The notes under the pieces are model-generated. The model saw only the letters and a list, made by a program, of their open reading frames with translations, was not told the origin of the DNA and made no database searches. A program made the position numbers and the translations under genes. Shown piece by piece: positions 48,876 through 60,604 of a stretch of 64,000 nucleotides of DNA (position 1 is its first letter; each line of letters opens with the position of its first letter). Source of the stretch: Siphonodentalium dalli. Its lineage: Eukaryota > Mollusca > Scaphopoda > Gadilida > Siphonodentaliidae. The stretch spans positions 14,120,450 to 14,184,449 of the forward strand of contig CP136069.1 in assembly GCA_032622095.1 (NCBI GenBank), given 5' to 3'.

Positions 48876-49225
48876 GTACGTTAGCTTATGTAGATAATAT
48901 CATGAAACGTATACAATTGATCGGGGCATGTCCTACTTAATAGGAATCGCCAACGACTAAGACAAAGTAAATCTGTTTAGTTTATATGAGGATAATAGTT
49001 TCACTAATGACACAATCTAGTCATCATGACCTGGAAATGTATTCAGACGACTCAACATCCCAGTCCTGCTGCAATCACATACGGTTATGTCGCCCAGGGT
49101 ACTCTCTGCCAGGCAGTGTAAATTGGCATGGAATTAGCGTTGACTTGGTGATTAATAATACATGTTGTGGTATGACTGCATCCTTAAATTTTGGGATCAT
49201 CTCTGCATCAGTTGTTTACCATTTC

Positions 49226-49275
49226 AAACATCGACGAATGTGAATCAACTCCTTGCCATAACGGAGGAAATTGCA
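49226..49275 (+). pseudogene. Decaying EGF exon, truncated
   Basis: The expected acceptor TTTCAG is mutated to TTTCAA. The exon start (CGACGAATGTGAATCAACTC, CTTGCCATAACGGAGG) is intact but breaks off after GGAAATTGCAGTG, where a copy of the dispersed repeat (49280-49610) begins. It lacks the last three Cys, so it cannot fold. Confidence 0.8.
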
Positions 49276-49279
49276 GTGC

Positions 49280-49610
49280 ATTCTACTCTGGTTGAAACAA
49301 GCACATAAAAAACGATAACATAACTGCAAGTGTAATTTGTTAACACACAGTTACATAATGATTCACAGTCAATTCAGTACCACCCAGCGACGATGAATAT
49401 CACAGACCATACAATCATACTTCCTATTCTGGAAGAAAATTATTCGACCGAAAGTTGTTCGTGGAAACAGTATGTCATTGTAACTTTTAAAGATCACTCA
49501 ACAATTTGCATTGCAATTAGCACACATGTTCCGAGTACATAATTAACAATGAACTTTATTCACTATAGCCCATGTTTGAACTAGTGGGTGGAATGTGATC
49601 GCAACTGACG
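49280..49610. repeat. Dispersed repeat, copy B, inside an EGF exon
   Basis: Partner of 46105-46425. Its left border coincides with loss of the EGF exon. Confidence 0.6.
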
Positions 49611-50139
49611 AACACCATGTGTAAAGATGCATGGCCTGATATAAAGATGATGTAGAAACACACAACGACTGAAAATAGTGACAACAGTTCATTATATTCC
49701 ATGGTATATATAACCAAGGAAGTATATTGTTATTCTATTGGGGCTGTTTAATCGTTTAGTTGGAAATAATCGGGAAATAATGGCAGCAGAACGCAAAATA
49801 TATAGGATCGGTAGTCACCTACATGTAAGTACCGCTTACTCCGAAAGTACCGAGTTGCATGTCATATTTTCTTTACAGAGTTGTTGCATTTTGAGGAACA
49901 GTATTATATATCTTTTCGTTGAGTATAGGACCACTGAATATTAAGTATGGATGAGTCCTGCTACTACCACACACGGTTGTGACGCCCAGTAGACTGGCTT
50001 CCAGACAGTGTAAATTGGCATGGGCTTAGAGTTGAATGGTCGATTTAAAAAACATGTTGTCTGTTGTTGCTGTAACTGGCGTTATGACTGAATCCTTAAA
50101 TTATGCGATCATATCTGCATCAGTTGTTTACCCTTTCAG

Positions 50140-50250
50140 ACATCGACGAATGTGAAACAACTCCTTGCCAGAACGGAGGAACATGTACTGACGCTGTTAA
50201 CTCGTACACCTGTGCGTGTGCATCCGAGTACACTGGTGCCAATTGTGCTG
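50140..50250 (+). CDS. Calcium-binding EGF-like domain exon, second
   Basis: Acceptor TACCCTTTCAG, donor GCTG|GTACGT, 111 bp, phase 1-1. It encodes [20 protein letters not shown] and NSYTCACASEYTGANCAG, with six Cys, DIDE and the hydroxylation motif. The usual Gly of GYTG is Glu-Tyr here (SEYTG). It is highly similar to the exon at 48762 and can be spliced to it in frame. Confidence 0.9.
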
Positions 50251-50695
50251 GTACGTTAGCTGATGAAGATCATGTCATGAAACGAGTATAATTGATGGGG
50301 GCATGTCCTACTTAATAGGAAGAGTTAGACAAAAGTAAATCAGTTTTTCTAACATAAGTTAGTTTATCTGATGATAATAGTTTGAGTAATAGCGCAAGTC
50401 AGTCACTCTGACAAAGACACTTAGTCGGACCACTGATCACGACGTCTGGATGAGTCCATACCTCCACCGGAACCCCTGTCTGGCTACAATCACAAGAGTC
50501 CATTTCAAGGGGCTGGCTGCGGGCAATATAAATTATCATGTGCTCAGCATTAAATGTTCGATTTAAAATAAATACTTTCGCTGTGCGGTTTTGGACCTTG
50601 AATGAATCCTTAAATTATGTGATCATCTGGTAACGTGTCAATATTGACAGGGATGTGTTTAACTTTGAAAAGACAGCGCATGAATACATACACAC

Positions 50696-50698
<3 letters not shown>

Positions 50699-50728
<30 letters not shown>

Positions 50729-50752
50729 GCTATCTATATATATATATATCTA
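50699..50752. repeat. (TA)n microsatellite
   Basis: Two TA runs around AGCTATCT, next to the left border of the following fold-back element. Confidence 0.9.
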
Positions 50753-50761
50753 TGTAGAGTA

Positions 50762-52257
50762 AGCATTAGGCGGTTAGGCGGACCGCGAATTTATGCAGAC
50801 GAAATCGGGTCTGCCTAATTTTTGCATGCCAGTCACAACTAGTTATCTTGCGATTTAATTGTTAACACCTCTCCTTGTTCAACGGATTTAGGTTGTCTTT
50901 TGTTTATAAAATGATGGGATTGAAAAAATTGTTGAAAAGGGCATTTCCGCCCCGATAATTTTTAGACATGTATATTCGATCGATATACAGTTTCATCATT
51001 GTGCGGTCTTTTTTCAATCCCGAAATTTGTACTCAATTTCGATGTATACACCAGATTTTTCGATGTTTTAATGACATTTGACCTGTTATCTTATTTTTTT
51101 GCTGCATCCTGTACATAAAAATGCAGACACCAGAAAAGTTATTTTTTCAAGACCACTGTGGATGTTTCGACCGCACAATGATGACATTATATATCGACAG
51201 AATATACATGTCTCAAAACTAACGGGGCTGAAATGCCTTTAACAATTTGTTTTCTCAATCCCATCATTTTATAGACAAAAGACAACCTAAATCGGTTGAA
51301 CAAGGAGAGGTGTTAACAATTAAAGCCCCAGTTAACTAGTTGTGACTGACATGCAAAAAGTAGGCAGACCGGATTTGGTCTGCATAATGCCACAGTCTGC
51401 CTAATGATGGCCAATGGTCCTCTTAGAATTAGGCAGACCTGAGAATTTGTATATTTCATATTACTTGAGGAATCACAAATTCCCATTGATCACACCTTGG
51501 TGGTCATATTTAGAACAAAACTAGAGAAAGAGTGTTTAAAATTGAGCGGTTTTAAAGTTTTTTGTATATGTCTGCCTAATGATGGTAATAGGGTCATGTC
51601 TGCCTAATGCTGAAAACAGCCTTATATATATATATTCGATCTATATATAGTTTCATCATTGTGCGGTCTTTTTTCAATCGCGAAATGTTTACTCAATTTC
51701 GATGTATACACCAGATTTATCGATGTTTTAATGACATTTGGCCAGTTATCTCCTTTTTGGCTGCATCCTATACATAAAAAATGCAAAACCAGAAAAGATG
51801 ATTTTTGCAAGACCGCTGTGGGTGTTTCGACCGCACAATGATGAAACTATATATCGACAGAATATACATGTCTCAAAATTATCGGGGCCGAAATGCCCTT
51901 AAAATAATTGTTTTCAATCCCATCATTTTATAGACAAAAGACAAACTAAATCGGTTGAACAGGGAGAGGTGTTAGCAATTAAAGCACCAGATAACTAGTT
52001 GTGACTGGTATGCAAAACATAAGCAGACCGGATTTCGTCTTCATAATGTCGCAGTCCGCCTGATGATGGTCAATGGTCCCCCTAACATTAGGCAGACCTG
52101 AGAATTTGTATATTTCATATTACTTGAGGAATCACAGATTCCCATTGATCATAGCTTGGCGGTCATATTTAGAACAAAACTAAAGAAAGAGTGAGTGAGC
52201 AGTTTTTTGTATATGTCTGCCTAATGATGGTACTAGTGTCATGTCTGCCTAGTGCTG
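50762..52257. mobile_element. Fold-back element AGCATTAGGC with 660-bp tandem partial copy
   Basis: The outer ends are AGCATTAGGC and GCCTAATGCT (51611). Large inverted arms (about 50815-50990 against 51170-51390) share AACACCTCTCCTTGTTCAAC, AAAATGATGGGATTGA and CATCATTGTGCGGTC. 50990-51610 is repeated at 51650-52257 (offset 660), including the right end (GCCTAGTGCT). No gene. Confidence 0.75.
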
Positions 52258-52264
52258 AAAGCAG

Positions 52265-52265
<1 letters not shown>

Positions 52266-52325
<60 letters not shown>

Positions 52326-52366
52326 GGTATATATATGTCTATATATATATATATATATATATTGCC
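52266..52366. repeat. (TA)n microsatellite
   Basis: About 100 bp of TA with GTGGG and GTC interruptions. The Tyr/Ile frames are artefacts. Confidence 0.95.
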
Positions 52367-53340
52367 CCGACACACCCATATTCACCCACCCACCTTGTGT
52401 CTGGAAAATGCATGTCATGAGTATCTACTCTGATTACGTCCGTATAGAGATCATAATCCCACCACTTCAAATCATGGGAACGTGATCATGTTTTGACATG
52501 GAAGATTATAACATTGACAAAAACATTGCAGCTATAATATATTTCTTATGTATATTTCTTAGGTATTGTTTGTTCCACGGTAATACTAATGTACCGGTAT
52601 TCCACAGTATTCCCAGCTCTAGATCTCATGCATGAACCATGTTAAATTGTCGATCCAAGTCTGATTTGCATCCCTTACAGTCGTATAGTTTCTTCCGGGT
52701 AATCAATGCAATATTTGCAATCTGGAATTGGTACCATGGCCCTTACTGTGAAATAGAGTATTAAGGAACATGTATACTAACAATGAAATATATTCCCTGC
52801 TGTGTGTGTTGAATGAATGCTACAAAGTTCCCCGTCAGAACATACAAAAGTTTCCATATTTTAAACGGGTGGAATATAGTCTCTACGTACGTGCGTAGCC
52901 AGAGTAGAAATTAACGACATGGTCTAATAGTTGTCGACCATTCCTATATTCTATAAGAAAGAGATATGTATAGGTACAATCCGCCCTCAGAAGTCTTTTG
53001 TACTGTGATGTCAGTTAAAGCTGGCATATATATCCATTATAATGGGATAACAGGCTGGAGTGGGTCCGTTACTATAATGCATAGATAGATTAGTCAAATC
53101 ATATTTAAAAGTGGGACACCAGACACTTTGTCACACATTAGAGTGAATTATCTCACCTAAACAACGATCAACAAAATGTAGATTAGGCTCTGCAAATATT
53201 AAATTTGACACATAGGGGCGGTGTAACTTTACATAGCAAATCACCGTGGAGCTGCTTTGAACAAAGTAACCCCACGTTTTGCGGCGTCAATCAAACATTT
53301 AGACTAAACACGCCAAAGCGTGATTCTATTTTAGCATATA
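52367..53340. other. Probable intronic DNA
   Basis: No exon recognised. The frame at 53205-53615 begins here but mostly reads the minisatellite that follows. Confidence 0.4.
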
Positions 53341-53344
53341 TTGT

Positions 53345-53930
53345 TACATATACCCATCATAACAGGCATCAGGTCATTGATTATAAAGTCTACATTCAAT
53401 CCTGGGTTTATACATATACACATCATAAAAGGCATCATGGCATTGTAAAGTCTACATTCAATCCTGGGGATATACATATACCCATCATAACAGGCATCAG
53501 GTCATTGATTATAAAGTCTACATTCAATCCTGGGTTTATAAATATACGCATCACAAAGGGCATCAGGACATTGAAAAGTCTACATTCAATCCTAGGTTTG
53601 TACATATACGCATAATAAAAGGCATCAGGGCATTGTAAAGTCTACATTCAATCCTGGGTTTATACATATACCCATCATAAAAGGCATCAGGGCATTATAA
53701 AGTCTACATTTAATCCTGGGTGTATACATATACCCATCATAACATGCGTCAGGACATTGATTATAAAGTCTACGTTCAATCCTGGGTGTATACATATACC
53801 CATCATAAAAGGCATCAGGACATTGATTAAAAAGTCTACATTAAATCCTGGCTGTATACATATACCCATCATAACAGGCATCAGGACATTGATTAAAAGT
53901 CTACATTCAATCCTGGGGATACTTTGAACG
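53345..53930. repeat. 62-66-bp minisatellite, about 9-10 copies
   Basis: The unit contains TCTACATTCAATCCTGGGTT, TACATATACCCATCATAAC and AGGCATCAGGACATTG. Starts at 53389, 53451, 53517, 53579, 53641, 53703, 53769, 53835 and 53900. A TTAT insertion separates 62- from 66-bp forms. Confidence 0.92.
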
Positions 53931-54964
53931 TTCGAAGTAGTCCAGATTTTTGCAAGATCAGTAGTAAAACATTTTGGACTTTACTTTACTTTTCATTTTC
54001 AGTACAACTATCACAATTGTTATGGCTAATGGATAACAATAAAACACAATCTACATAAACAGCATGCACTGGTAATACAAGTCAGATTCAAGAAGTCAAG
54101 GTCAAATACTGAATATGGGACATATGGCACACGCAATAGGTTATATCACTGTGGGGAATTACATGAATGTGGTCAATGATAACAATCATATGTTTATATA
54201 TAAAGATTAAAAGATCGCTGAACGTCACAATGAAGCTACAAACCAGAATCAACAGTTCTTTTCAAACGATCAATGTTTTGGCGTTTAGTGCCAAATTGGA
54301 GCCAATTGGACATTGTAACAGTATAATATGTTGGGGGATACCCTCCACCCTCCACATGGACCAAAAACCTTCTTTCGAGGCTGGTTTATATGGAAACAAA
54401 TTATATATCAACAGTTGCTAAGGAAACCAGTCAATAACCTGACAAACAGTAATCAAATGGCCATGCCTAACTGGTCCTTGGTATATACATAATTCACCAA
54501 TATATCTTAATACAAAATAGCATTCTATATATGTGGAAACATCCAGGATAGGGCAAAAATACGCCTATATGTTTGACCTTGACATTTGACCCCTAACACG
54601 GGTATAGAAAATTGCCAACAATGTAATTTTTAATCAGTGGACCAAACTCTACCACCAAGGGTATGTTGGCACAAATGTTTAGCAAAAACAAATTTTGGGG
54701 CTCTTGCCTCCTAACTAATATATAGAGCACACGAGTGAAATTCGCAGTAATCCGTCGCTCAAATTCATTCATTTGTTGCATATATTCTGTTGAGTATAAA
54801 AGGAGATGGTCCCATAATTTATCGGATTTAGTGTACAGTACCCCTTTATAACGTGAGACTTGAAGTCGAAGACTATATATATAGGTCGCCTATATTCAGT
54901 ATTTGGTCATATTAACATTCGTTATTTGCAATATGTTAACTTAGTTTTATTGTCTTTTCCACAG
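53931..54964. other. Probable intronic DNA
   Basis: No exon recognised; the frame at 54167 has no domain. It ends at the pyrimidine tract and acceptor of the lectin exon. Confidence 0.4.
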
Positions 54965-55174
54965 TGTGGTCGTGTGCTTCTCATCCGGGGTACACACTAT
55001 ATGACTATAGTGATATTGGTGTCGAGATGTGCTTGAAGTTGAGTGAGACTATCTTGCTGCGGGGTGAAGCTCAGCAGGTGTGCTTCGATGACGGTGGCCA
55101 CTTCTTTAACATTCCGAGCAAAGCCGTTCACACCAAATTGATTGATACTATCATTGCTACAAGGACTGGATCAA
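54965..55174 (+). CDS. C-type lectin-like domain exon (N-terminal half)
   Basis: The acceptor TCTTTTCCACAG precedes, and the donor TCAA|GTGAGT follows. The exon is 210 bp, phase 1-1. The translation WSCASHPGYTLYDYSDIGVE, CLKLSETILLRGEAQQVCFD, DGGHFFNIPSKAVHT fits the start of a C-type lectin fold: a Y/F-x-C beginning, the EAQQVC helix and the DGGHF(L)..I strand. The W-rich carbohydrate-binding second half must lie in a later exon and is not in the window. With the upstream phase-1 EGF exons it probably forms one extracellular EGF/lectin protein. Confidence 0.8.
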
Positions 55175-55282
55175 GTGAGTATAGGAGGCTGGTGTATCGA
55201 ACCTTATATAAGGGACATATGCTGGATATATTTTAATGCGGAACGTTCTACTGAATAGGCCAGTATATGTATATGCGGGCAA

Positions 55283-56100
55283 GTCGGGCAACCTATCTCA
55301 ACACCATTATTCAAATGTACATGCAGCGATAAATCATGGTAAAATCTTATCTCAACACCATTATCCACATGTACATGCAGCGATAAATCATGGTAAAATC
55401 TTATCTCAACACCATTATTCACATGTACATGCAGCGATAAATCTGGTAAAATATTATCTCAACACCATTATTCACATGTACATGCAGCGATAAATCATGG
55501 TAAAATCTTATCTCAACACCATTATTCACATGTACATGCAGCGATAAATCTGGTAAAATATTATCTCAACACCATTATTCACATGTACATGCAGCGATAA
55601 ATCATGGTAAAATCTTATCTCAACACCATTATTCACATGTACATGCAGCGATAAATCATGGTAAAATCTTATCCCAACACCATTATTCACATGTACATGC
55701 AGCGATAAATCATGGTAAATTCATATCTCAACACCATTATTCACATGTACATGCAGCGATAAATCATGGTAAAATATTATCTCAACACATTATTCACATG
55801 TACATGCAGCGATAAATCATGGTAAAATATTATCTCAACACCATTATTCACATGTACGTGCAGCGATAAATCATGGTAAAATCTTATTTCAACACCATTA
55901 TTCACATGTACATGCAGCGATAAATCATGGTAAAATCTTATCTCAACACCATTATTCACATGTACATGCAGCGATAAATCATGGTAAAATCTTATCTCAA
56001 CACCATTATTCATATGTACATGCAGCGATAAATCATAGTAAAATCTTATCTCAACACCATTATTCACATGTACATGCAGCGATAAATCATGGAAAAATCT
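55283..56100. repeat. 54-bp minisatellite, about 15 copies
   Basis: Unit TTATCTCAACACCATTATTC, ACATGTACATGCAGCGATAA, ATCATGGTAAAATC. It lies in the probable intron after the lectin exon. Frames of 85-142 codons on both strands are repeat artefacts. Confidence 0.95.
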
Positions 56101-56104
56101 TCGA

Positions 56105-57095
56105 TGTTTGAATGATTGTAAGACATACACATATTTCACAAATGCCGGGCGTACGACATCACATATCCATATCAACAGCCCTTGAGTGACACCATGCATG
56201 ATCATACAGTCTTAGTTATTATTTCAAACCAACTTTTTAAAATACACGCATACAAGTGTTTTCTCAACTCAGCAGCCTACGCGATGTCATTTCAATGTTG
56301 TTCGTTTAACTATATAAATATCAGAATAATTATTTGGAGCATGCATAAAGACACATTTTCAAAACAATTGTTACCCTCCTCCCTATTTTACCAGCTTCTG
56401 ATTGGTCCAAGTCCTGTCACGTGCTGGCGACAGCTGTATACTGTCGCCCGCTAACCAGGGTGACATTGTATGTGCAAGAATATATCCAAGCACACACCTT
56501 GCAGTAATACGTATACGTATACCCGAATCAATAATCGTACATACTCCAACAGTTTCGCAAAAAGCACAAGTTGTGGCATATATTTAGTACTAATATTCAA
56601 ACTTGATACTTTTAATATAGGAAAGTGTTATTCTAACTAATCTTTTTACAACCAAATGTCTGGGTAATTGAAAATATACTTGTCGAAATGTGGTGCGATA
56701 TTGAACGAGTCGAAGGCTTGATGTAGGTTGGTTATAACTTCTTCCTGGTGTACACAACGTAGTATATAGGTTTGTCGGGCATGAATTCGACTGTAAGCTT
56801 AGGGGGTGGGTAGTCAGATATTTAGGAAGGTATATGACATTTTCGGATTTTCGGGGACCCACCACCCCTAAGCTGCAAACAAACACATTTCTTTACTCCA
56901 AATTTTTTGACAACCCCCCCCCAAATTTCACTAAAACCGCATGAAACCCTATTTATATCACTCATATAAGTTATCTATATAATTAAAGTGACAGTGACCT
57001 GTTTCAGATGCTGTTTTAATTTACCAGGCTGTTATTGGAAATAGTACATGTAATTTGATAAATTGTTGATATCTGCGTATGATACACCGTGTATT
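56105..57095. other. Gene-poor segment
   Basis: No exon identified. A GGACCCACCACCCC / TTTTTTGACAACCCCCC block (56855-56925) resembles 43250-43330. Confidence 0.4.
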
Positions 57096-57096
57096 C

Positions 57097-57165
57097 AGAC
57101 TAATCAGGAAATAGTTAGAAAGTGTGACACAATCCCATAATTTCTAACTATTTCCTGATTAGTCT
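57097..57165. repeat. Perfect 25-bp inverted repeat
   Basis: 57097-57121 (starts AGACTAATCAGGAAATAG) and 57141-57165 are exact inverses with a 19-nt loop. Confidence 0.92.
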
Positions 57166-57244
57166 GTCAACCAGTCCATTATCTAGCATTATTCCATACC
57201 ACTTTTGTTAGTCTACTGAAGCAACTATTATACTGAACGACAAG

Positions 57245-58936
57245 CAGTTTTTGATACTTTATAGGTGTTGTGAGAGTAACATATCATCTGAATTGATAGA
57301 CATAATACTTTATAGGTGTTATGAGAGTAACATATCATCTGAATTGATAGACATAATACTTTGTAGGTGTTATGAGAGTAACATATCATCTGAATTGATA
57401 GACATAATACTTTGTAGGTGTTATGAGAGTAACATATCATCTGAATTGATAGACATAATACTTTATATGTTTTGTGAGAGTAACATATCATCTGAATTGA
57501 TAGACATAATACTTTATAGGTGTTGTGAGAGTAACATATCATCTGAATTGATAGACATAATACTTAATATGTGTTATGAGAGTAACATATCATCTGAATT
57601 GATAGACATAATACTTTGTAGGTGTTATGAGTGTAACATATTATCTGAATTGATAAACATAATACTTTATATGTGTTGTGAGAGTAATATATGATCTGAA
57701 TTGATAGACATAATACTTTATATGTGTTGTGGGAGTAACATATCATCTGAATTGATAGACATACTACTTTATATGTGTTGTGAGAGTAACATATCATCTG
57801 AATTGATAGACATAATACTTTATAGGTGTTGTGAGAGTAACATATCATCTGAATTGATAGACATAATACTTAATATGTGTTATGAGAGTAACATATCATC
57901 TGAATTGATAGACATAATACTTTATAGGTGTTATGAGAACATATCATATGAATTGATAGACATAATACTTTATATGTGTTATGAGAGTAACATATCATCT
58001 GAATTGATAGACATAATACTTTATTGATGTTATGAGAACATATCATAAGAATTGATAGACATAATACTTTATATGTGTTGTGAGAGTAACATATCATCTG
58101 AATTGATAGACATAATACTTTATAGGTGTTCTGAGAGTAACATATCATCTGAATTGATAGACATAATACTTTATATGTGTTATGAGAGTAACATATCATC
58201 TGAATTGATAGACATAATACTTTATAGGTGTTATGAGAACATATCATCTGAATTGATAGACATAATACTTTATAGGTGTTATGAGAGTAACATATCATCT
58301 GAATTGATAGATATAATACTTTATATGTGTTATGAGAGTAACATATCATCTGAATTGATAGACATAATACTTTATATGTGTTATGAGAGTAACATATCAG
58401 CTGAATTGATAGACATAATACTTTATATGTGTTATGAGAGTAACATATCAGCTGAATTGATAGACATAATACTTTGAAGGTGTTATGAGTGTAACATATC
58501 ATCTGAATTGATAGACATAATACTTTATAGGTGTTATGAGAGTAACATATCATCTGAATTGATAGACATAATACTTAATATGTGTTATGAGAGTAACATA
58601 TCATCTGAATTGATAGACATAATACTTTATGGGTGTTATGAGAACATATCATATGAATTGATAGGCATAATACTTTATATGTGTTATGAGAGTAACATAT
58701 CATCTGAATTGATAGACATAATACTTTATTGATGTTATGAGAACATATCATATGAATTGATATACATAATACTTTATAGGTGTTATGAGAACATATCATA
58801 TGAATTGATAGACATAATACTTTATATGTGTTATGAGAGTAACATATCATCTGAATTGATAGACATAATACTTAATATGTGTTATGAGAGTAACATATCA
58901 TCTGAATTGATAGACATAATACTGTATGGGTGTTAT
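57245..58936. repeat. 51-bp minisatellite, about 33 copies
   Basis: Unit TGAATTGATAGACATAATAC, TTTATAGGTGTTATGAGAGT, AACATATCATC. A 48-bp subtype lacks GAGTA-type bases (TATGAGAACATATC). Long frames on both strands (up to 227 codons) follow from the period being a multiple of three. The array is interrupted by the element at 58937 and resumes at 60091. Confidence 0.95.
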
Positions 58937-60090
58937 TAGTCCAAGTCTTCTTGTACTAAAACCAGCTAAGATATTGGGATGGCGATGCTGGTCTTTAGTC
59001 CAAGACCGCTTGTATACCAATCCTTTGACACGACTTACGCCCACGATCTGTGGCGGGAATTTGTGGTGTATTTTACTGGATTTACCTAGCAAATCAATAC
59101 ATGATGCTATATGCATCGGAAAGGCTTACATCTTATGGTCATAATGGTGTATAATAATCTAACTTTAATGTTAAATTACACATAGAATATTCCGGTTGAT
59201 TGCCACACACATCGATTTGTTTCTCTGTTTGTTTACATTTTAACCGAAAGCCGAAGTGGTCCGAATAAGTTCGGCATAATCCGCTGTTTGTTCTACTAAT
59301 TCTACTTTCCGTTTCTATATATAGCGCGGGTTTTCCGAACAAACATAGCGAAAACCGAAAGTCCAGTTTTCTATGTGCTTTCAGAACAATTCCCGCACTA
59401 AAAACTTAATGACATAATGGAGGATCAGAACGGTAGTTTTGTTGACAATTTCGCAAGCAACTTGTCAAAATTGGAGCAAATTAGAACTCTTGTGTCTGAC
59501 TTGCCATGCGTGATGTGCATTTGACATCTGTGTTGATAAAATAATCGGAGAACCGAATCACACAGTTTCGAAATATAGTTCTTCCGTTTTAGTGGGACTT
59601 TTCCAACTTAAGGTTCATTTATTTAGTGTATTACATTTATATCTCCAATGTTTAATTAATCTATTTATTATTTTATTTATTGACACACATAATTACGATT
59701 ACAATGGAGAATTCATCGTAATTTGCGTTGTTGTCCAAAATCTACGGAATATTTTCAACGGAAAATGCCGAACGCAGTTCGCAAGGTCAACTGAGTTCGC
59801 ATACTTTAAAAAATATGTAAACACTGCGGCAAATGTTTCTTTTCACATTAAATTACCGCTTTCAATTCACAACCGATGTGGGTTTCAGATAAAATAGCAT
59901 GTCTTCTGCGGAAACTATCCGTTTATTGTAGCAATTGTGATATTTTATTTCATATAATTGTGGTTTTATTTGAGCGGATCACTAACGCTTAAGTCCTTTC
60001 AAAGGAATGCATGGGCCTGGAACTCGGACTAAAGACCGGCACCTCCATCCCGATATCTTAGCCGGCTTTAGTACGAGAAGACTTGGACTA
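58937..60090. mobile_element. 1,154-bp TIR element with 9-bp target duplication
   Basis: Ends TAGTCCAAGTCTTCTTGTAC and (right end, inverted) TAGTCCAAGTCTTCTCGTAC; inverted similarity runs about 67 bp through CAGCTAAGATATTGGGATGG. GGGTGTTAT stands on both sides (58928-58936 and 60091-60099) within the 51-bp array. A 9-bp duplication with long inverted ends fits Mutator-like elements, though 8-9 bp is also seen in other superfamilies. There is no transposase frame, so it is non-autonomous. Confidence 0.88.
59417..59524 (+). CDS. Small ORF inside the TIR element
   Basis: ATG opens a 35-codon frame (MEDQNGSFVDNFASNLSKLE ... PCVMCI). It lies about 95 bp after a TATATATAG box (near 59316-59324). 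It could be the first exon of a captured gene (a GTGATG donor-like word follows LPC) or chance. No family recognised. Confidence 0.25.
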   Translation: MEDQNGSFVDNFASNLSKLEQIRTLVSDLPCVMCI

Positions 60091-60328
60091 GGGTGTTATG
60101 AGAACATATCATATGAATTTATAGACATAATACTTTATATGTGTTATGAGAGTAACATATCATCTGAATTGATAGACATAATACTTTATTGATGTTATGA
60201 GAACATATCATATGAATTGATATACATAATACTTTATAGGTGTTATGAGAACATATCATATGAATTGATAGACATAATACTTTATAGGTGTTATGAGAGT
60301 AACATATCATATGAATTGATAGACATTC
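60091..60328. repeat. 51-bp minisatellite, continuation, about 5 copies
   Basis: Same family as 57245-58936, mainly the 48-bp subtype. Confidence 0.92.
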
Positions 60329-60604
60329 AAATAATTCACTGATTAGCTTGATGTGCTGATTGTAGTTATTTTCTAGCCATTGATAGTCACATTAAAGACA
60401 TACTGTGGACTTATTTCATTGAATAACAACAATAAGTTACCGGTAGTATCCCAACACTATCCCCACTGAAAGAACTTAGCAAAGAACTAAGGCTCCAACC
60501 GCATTGACTGTACCAGTCAGAGAATACAACGGTTGAACTATATATAATTATGCCAAATGTAAATATTTACTACTTTATTAGGTGCATAAACATTACGACA
60601 AAGA
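60329..60604. other. Spacer between arrays
   Basis: About 275 bp of unique-looking AT-rich DNA; no feature. Confidence 0.4.

Larger units (their letters stand above)
48700..50640 (+). repeat. Tandem EGF-exon modules (3-4 copies)
   Basis: Modules consist of an intron part with CAGTGTAAATTGGCATGG-like words, then ATGACTGCATCCTTAA..GATCATCTCTGCATCAG, an EGF exon, and a downstream intron GTACGTTAGCT..GGGGCATGTCCTACTTAATA. Exon-containing copies are at 48762, 49226 (decayed) and 50140. A fourth starts at 50590-50635 (TTAAATTATGTGATCATCTG) but breaks off before its exon. Confidence 0.75.

Noticed and set aside
55236-56205. Frames with HHYSHVHAAINHGKI repeats
   Set aside because: Products of the 54-bp minisatellite; open on both strands, with no start or splice context.
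57251-58553. Long open frames on both strands (up to 227 codons) in the 51-bp array
   Set aside because: The period is a multiple of three, so any stop-free unit stays open. The peptide repeats exactly with the DNA unit and both strands are open.
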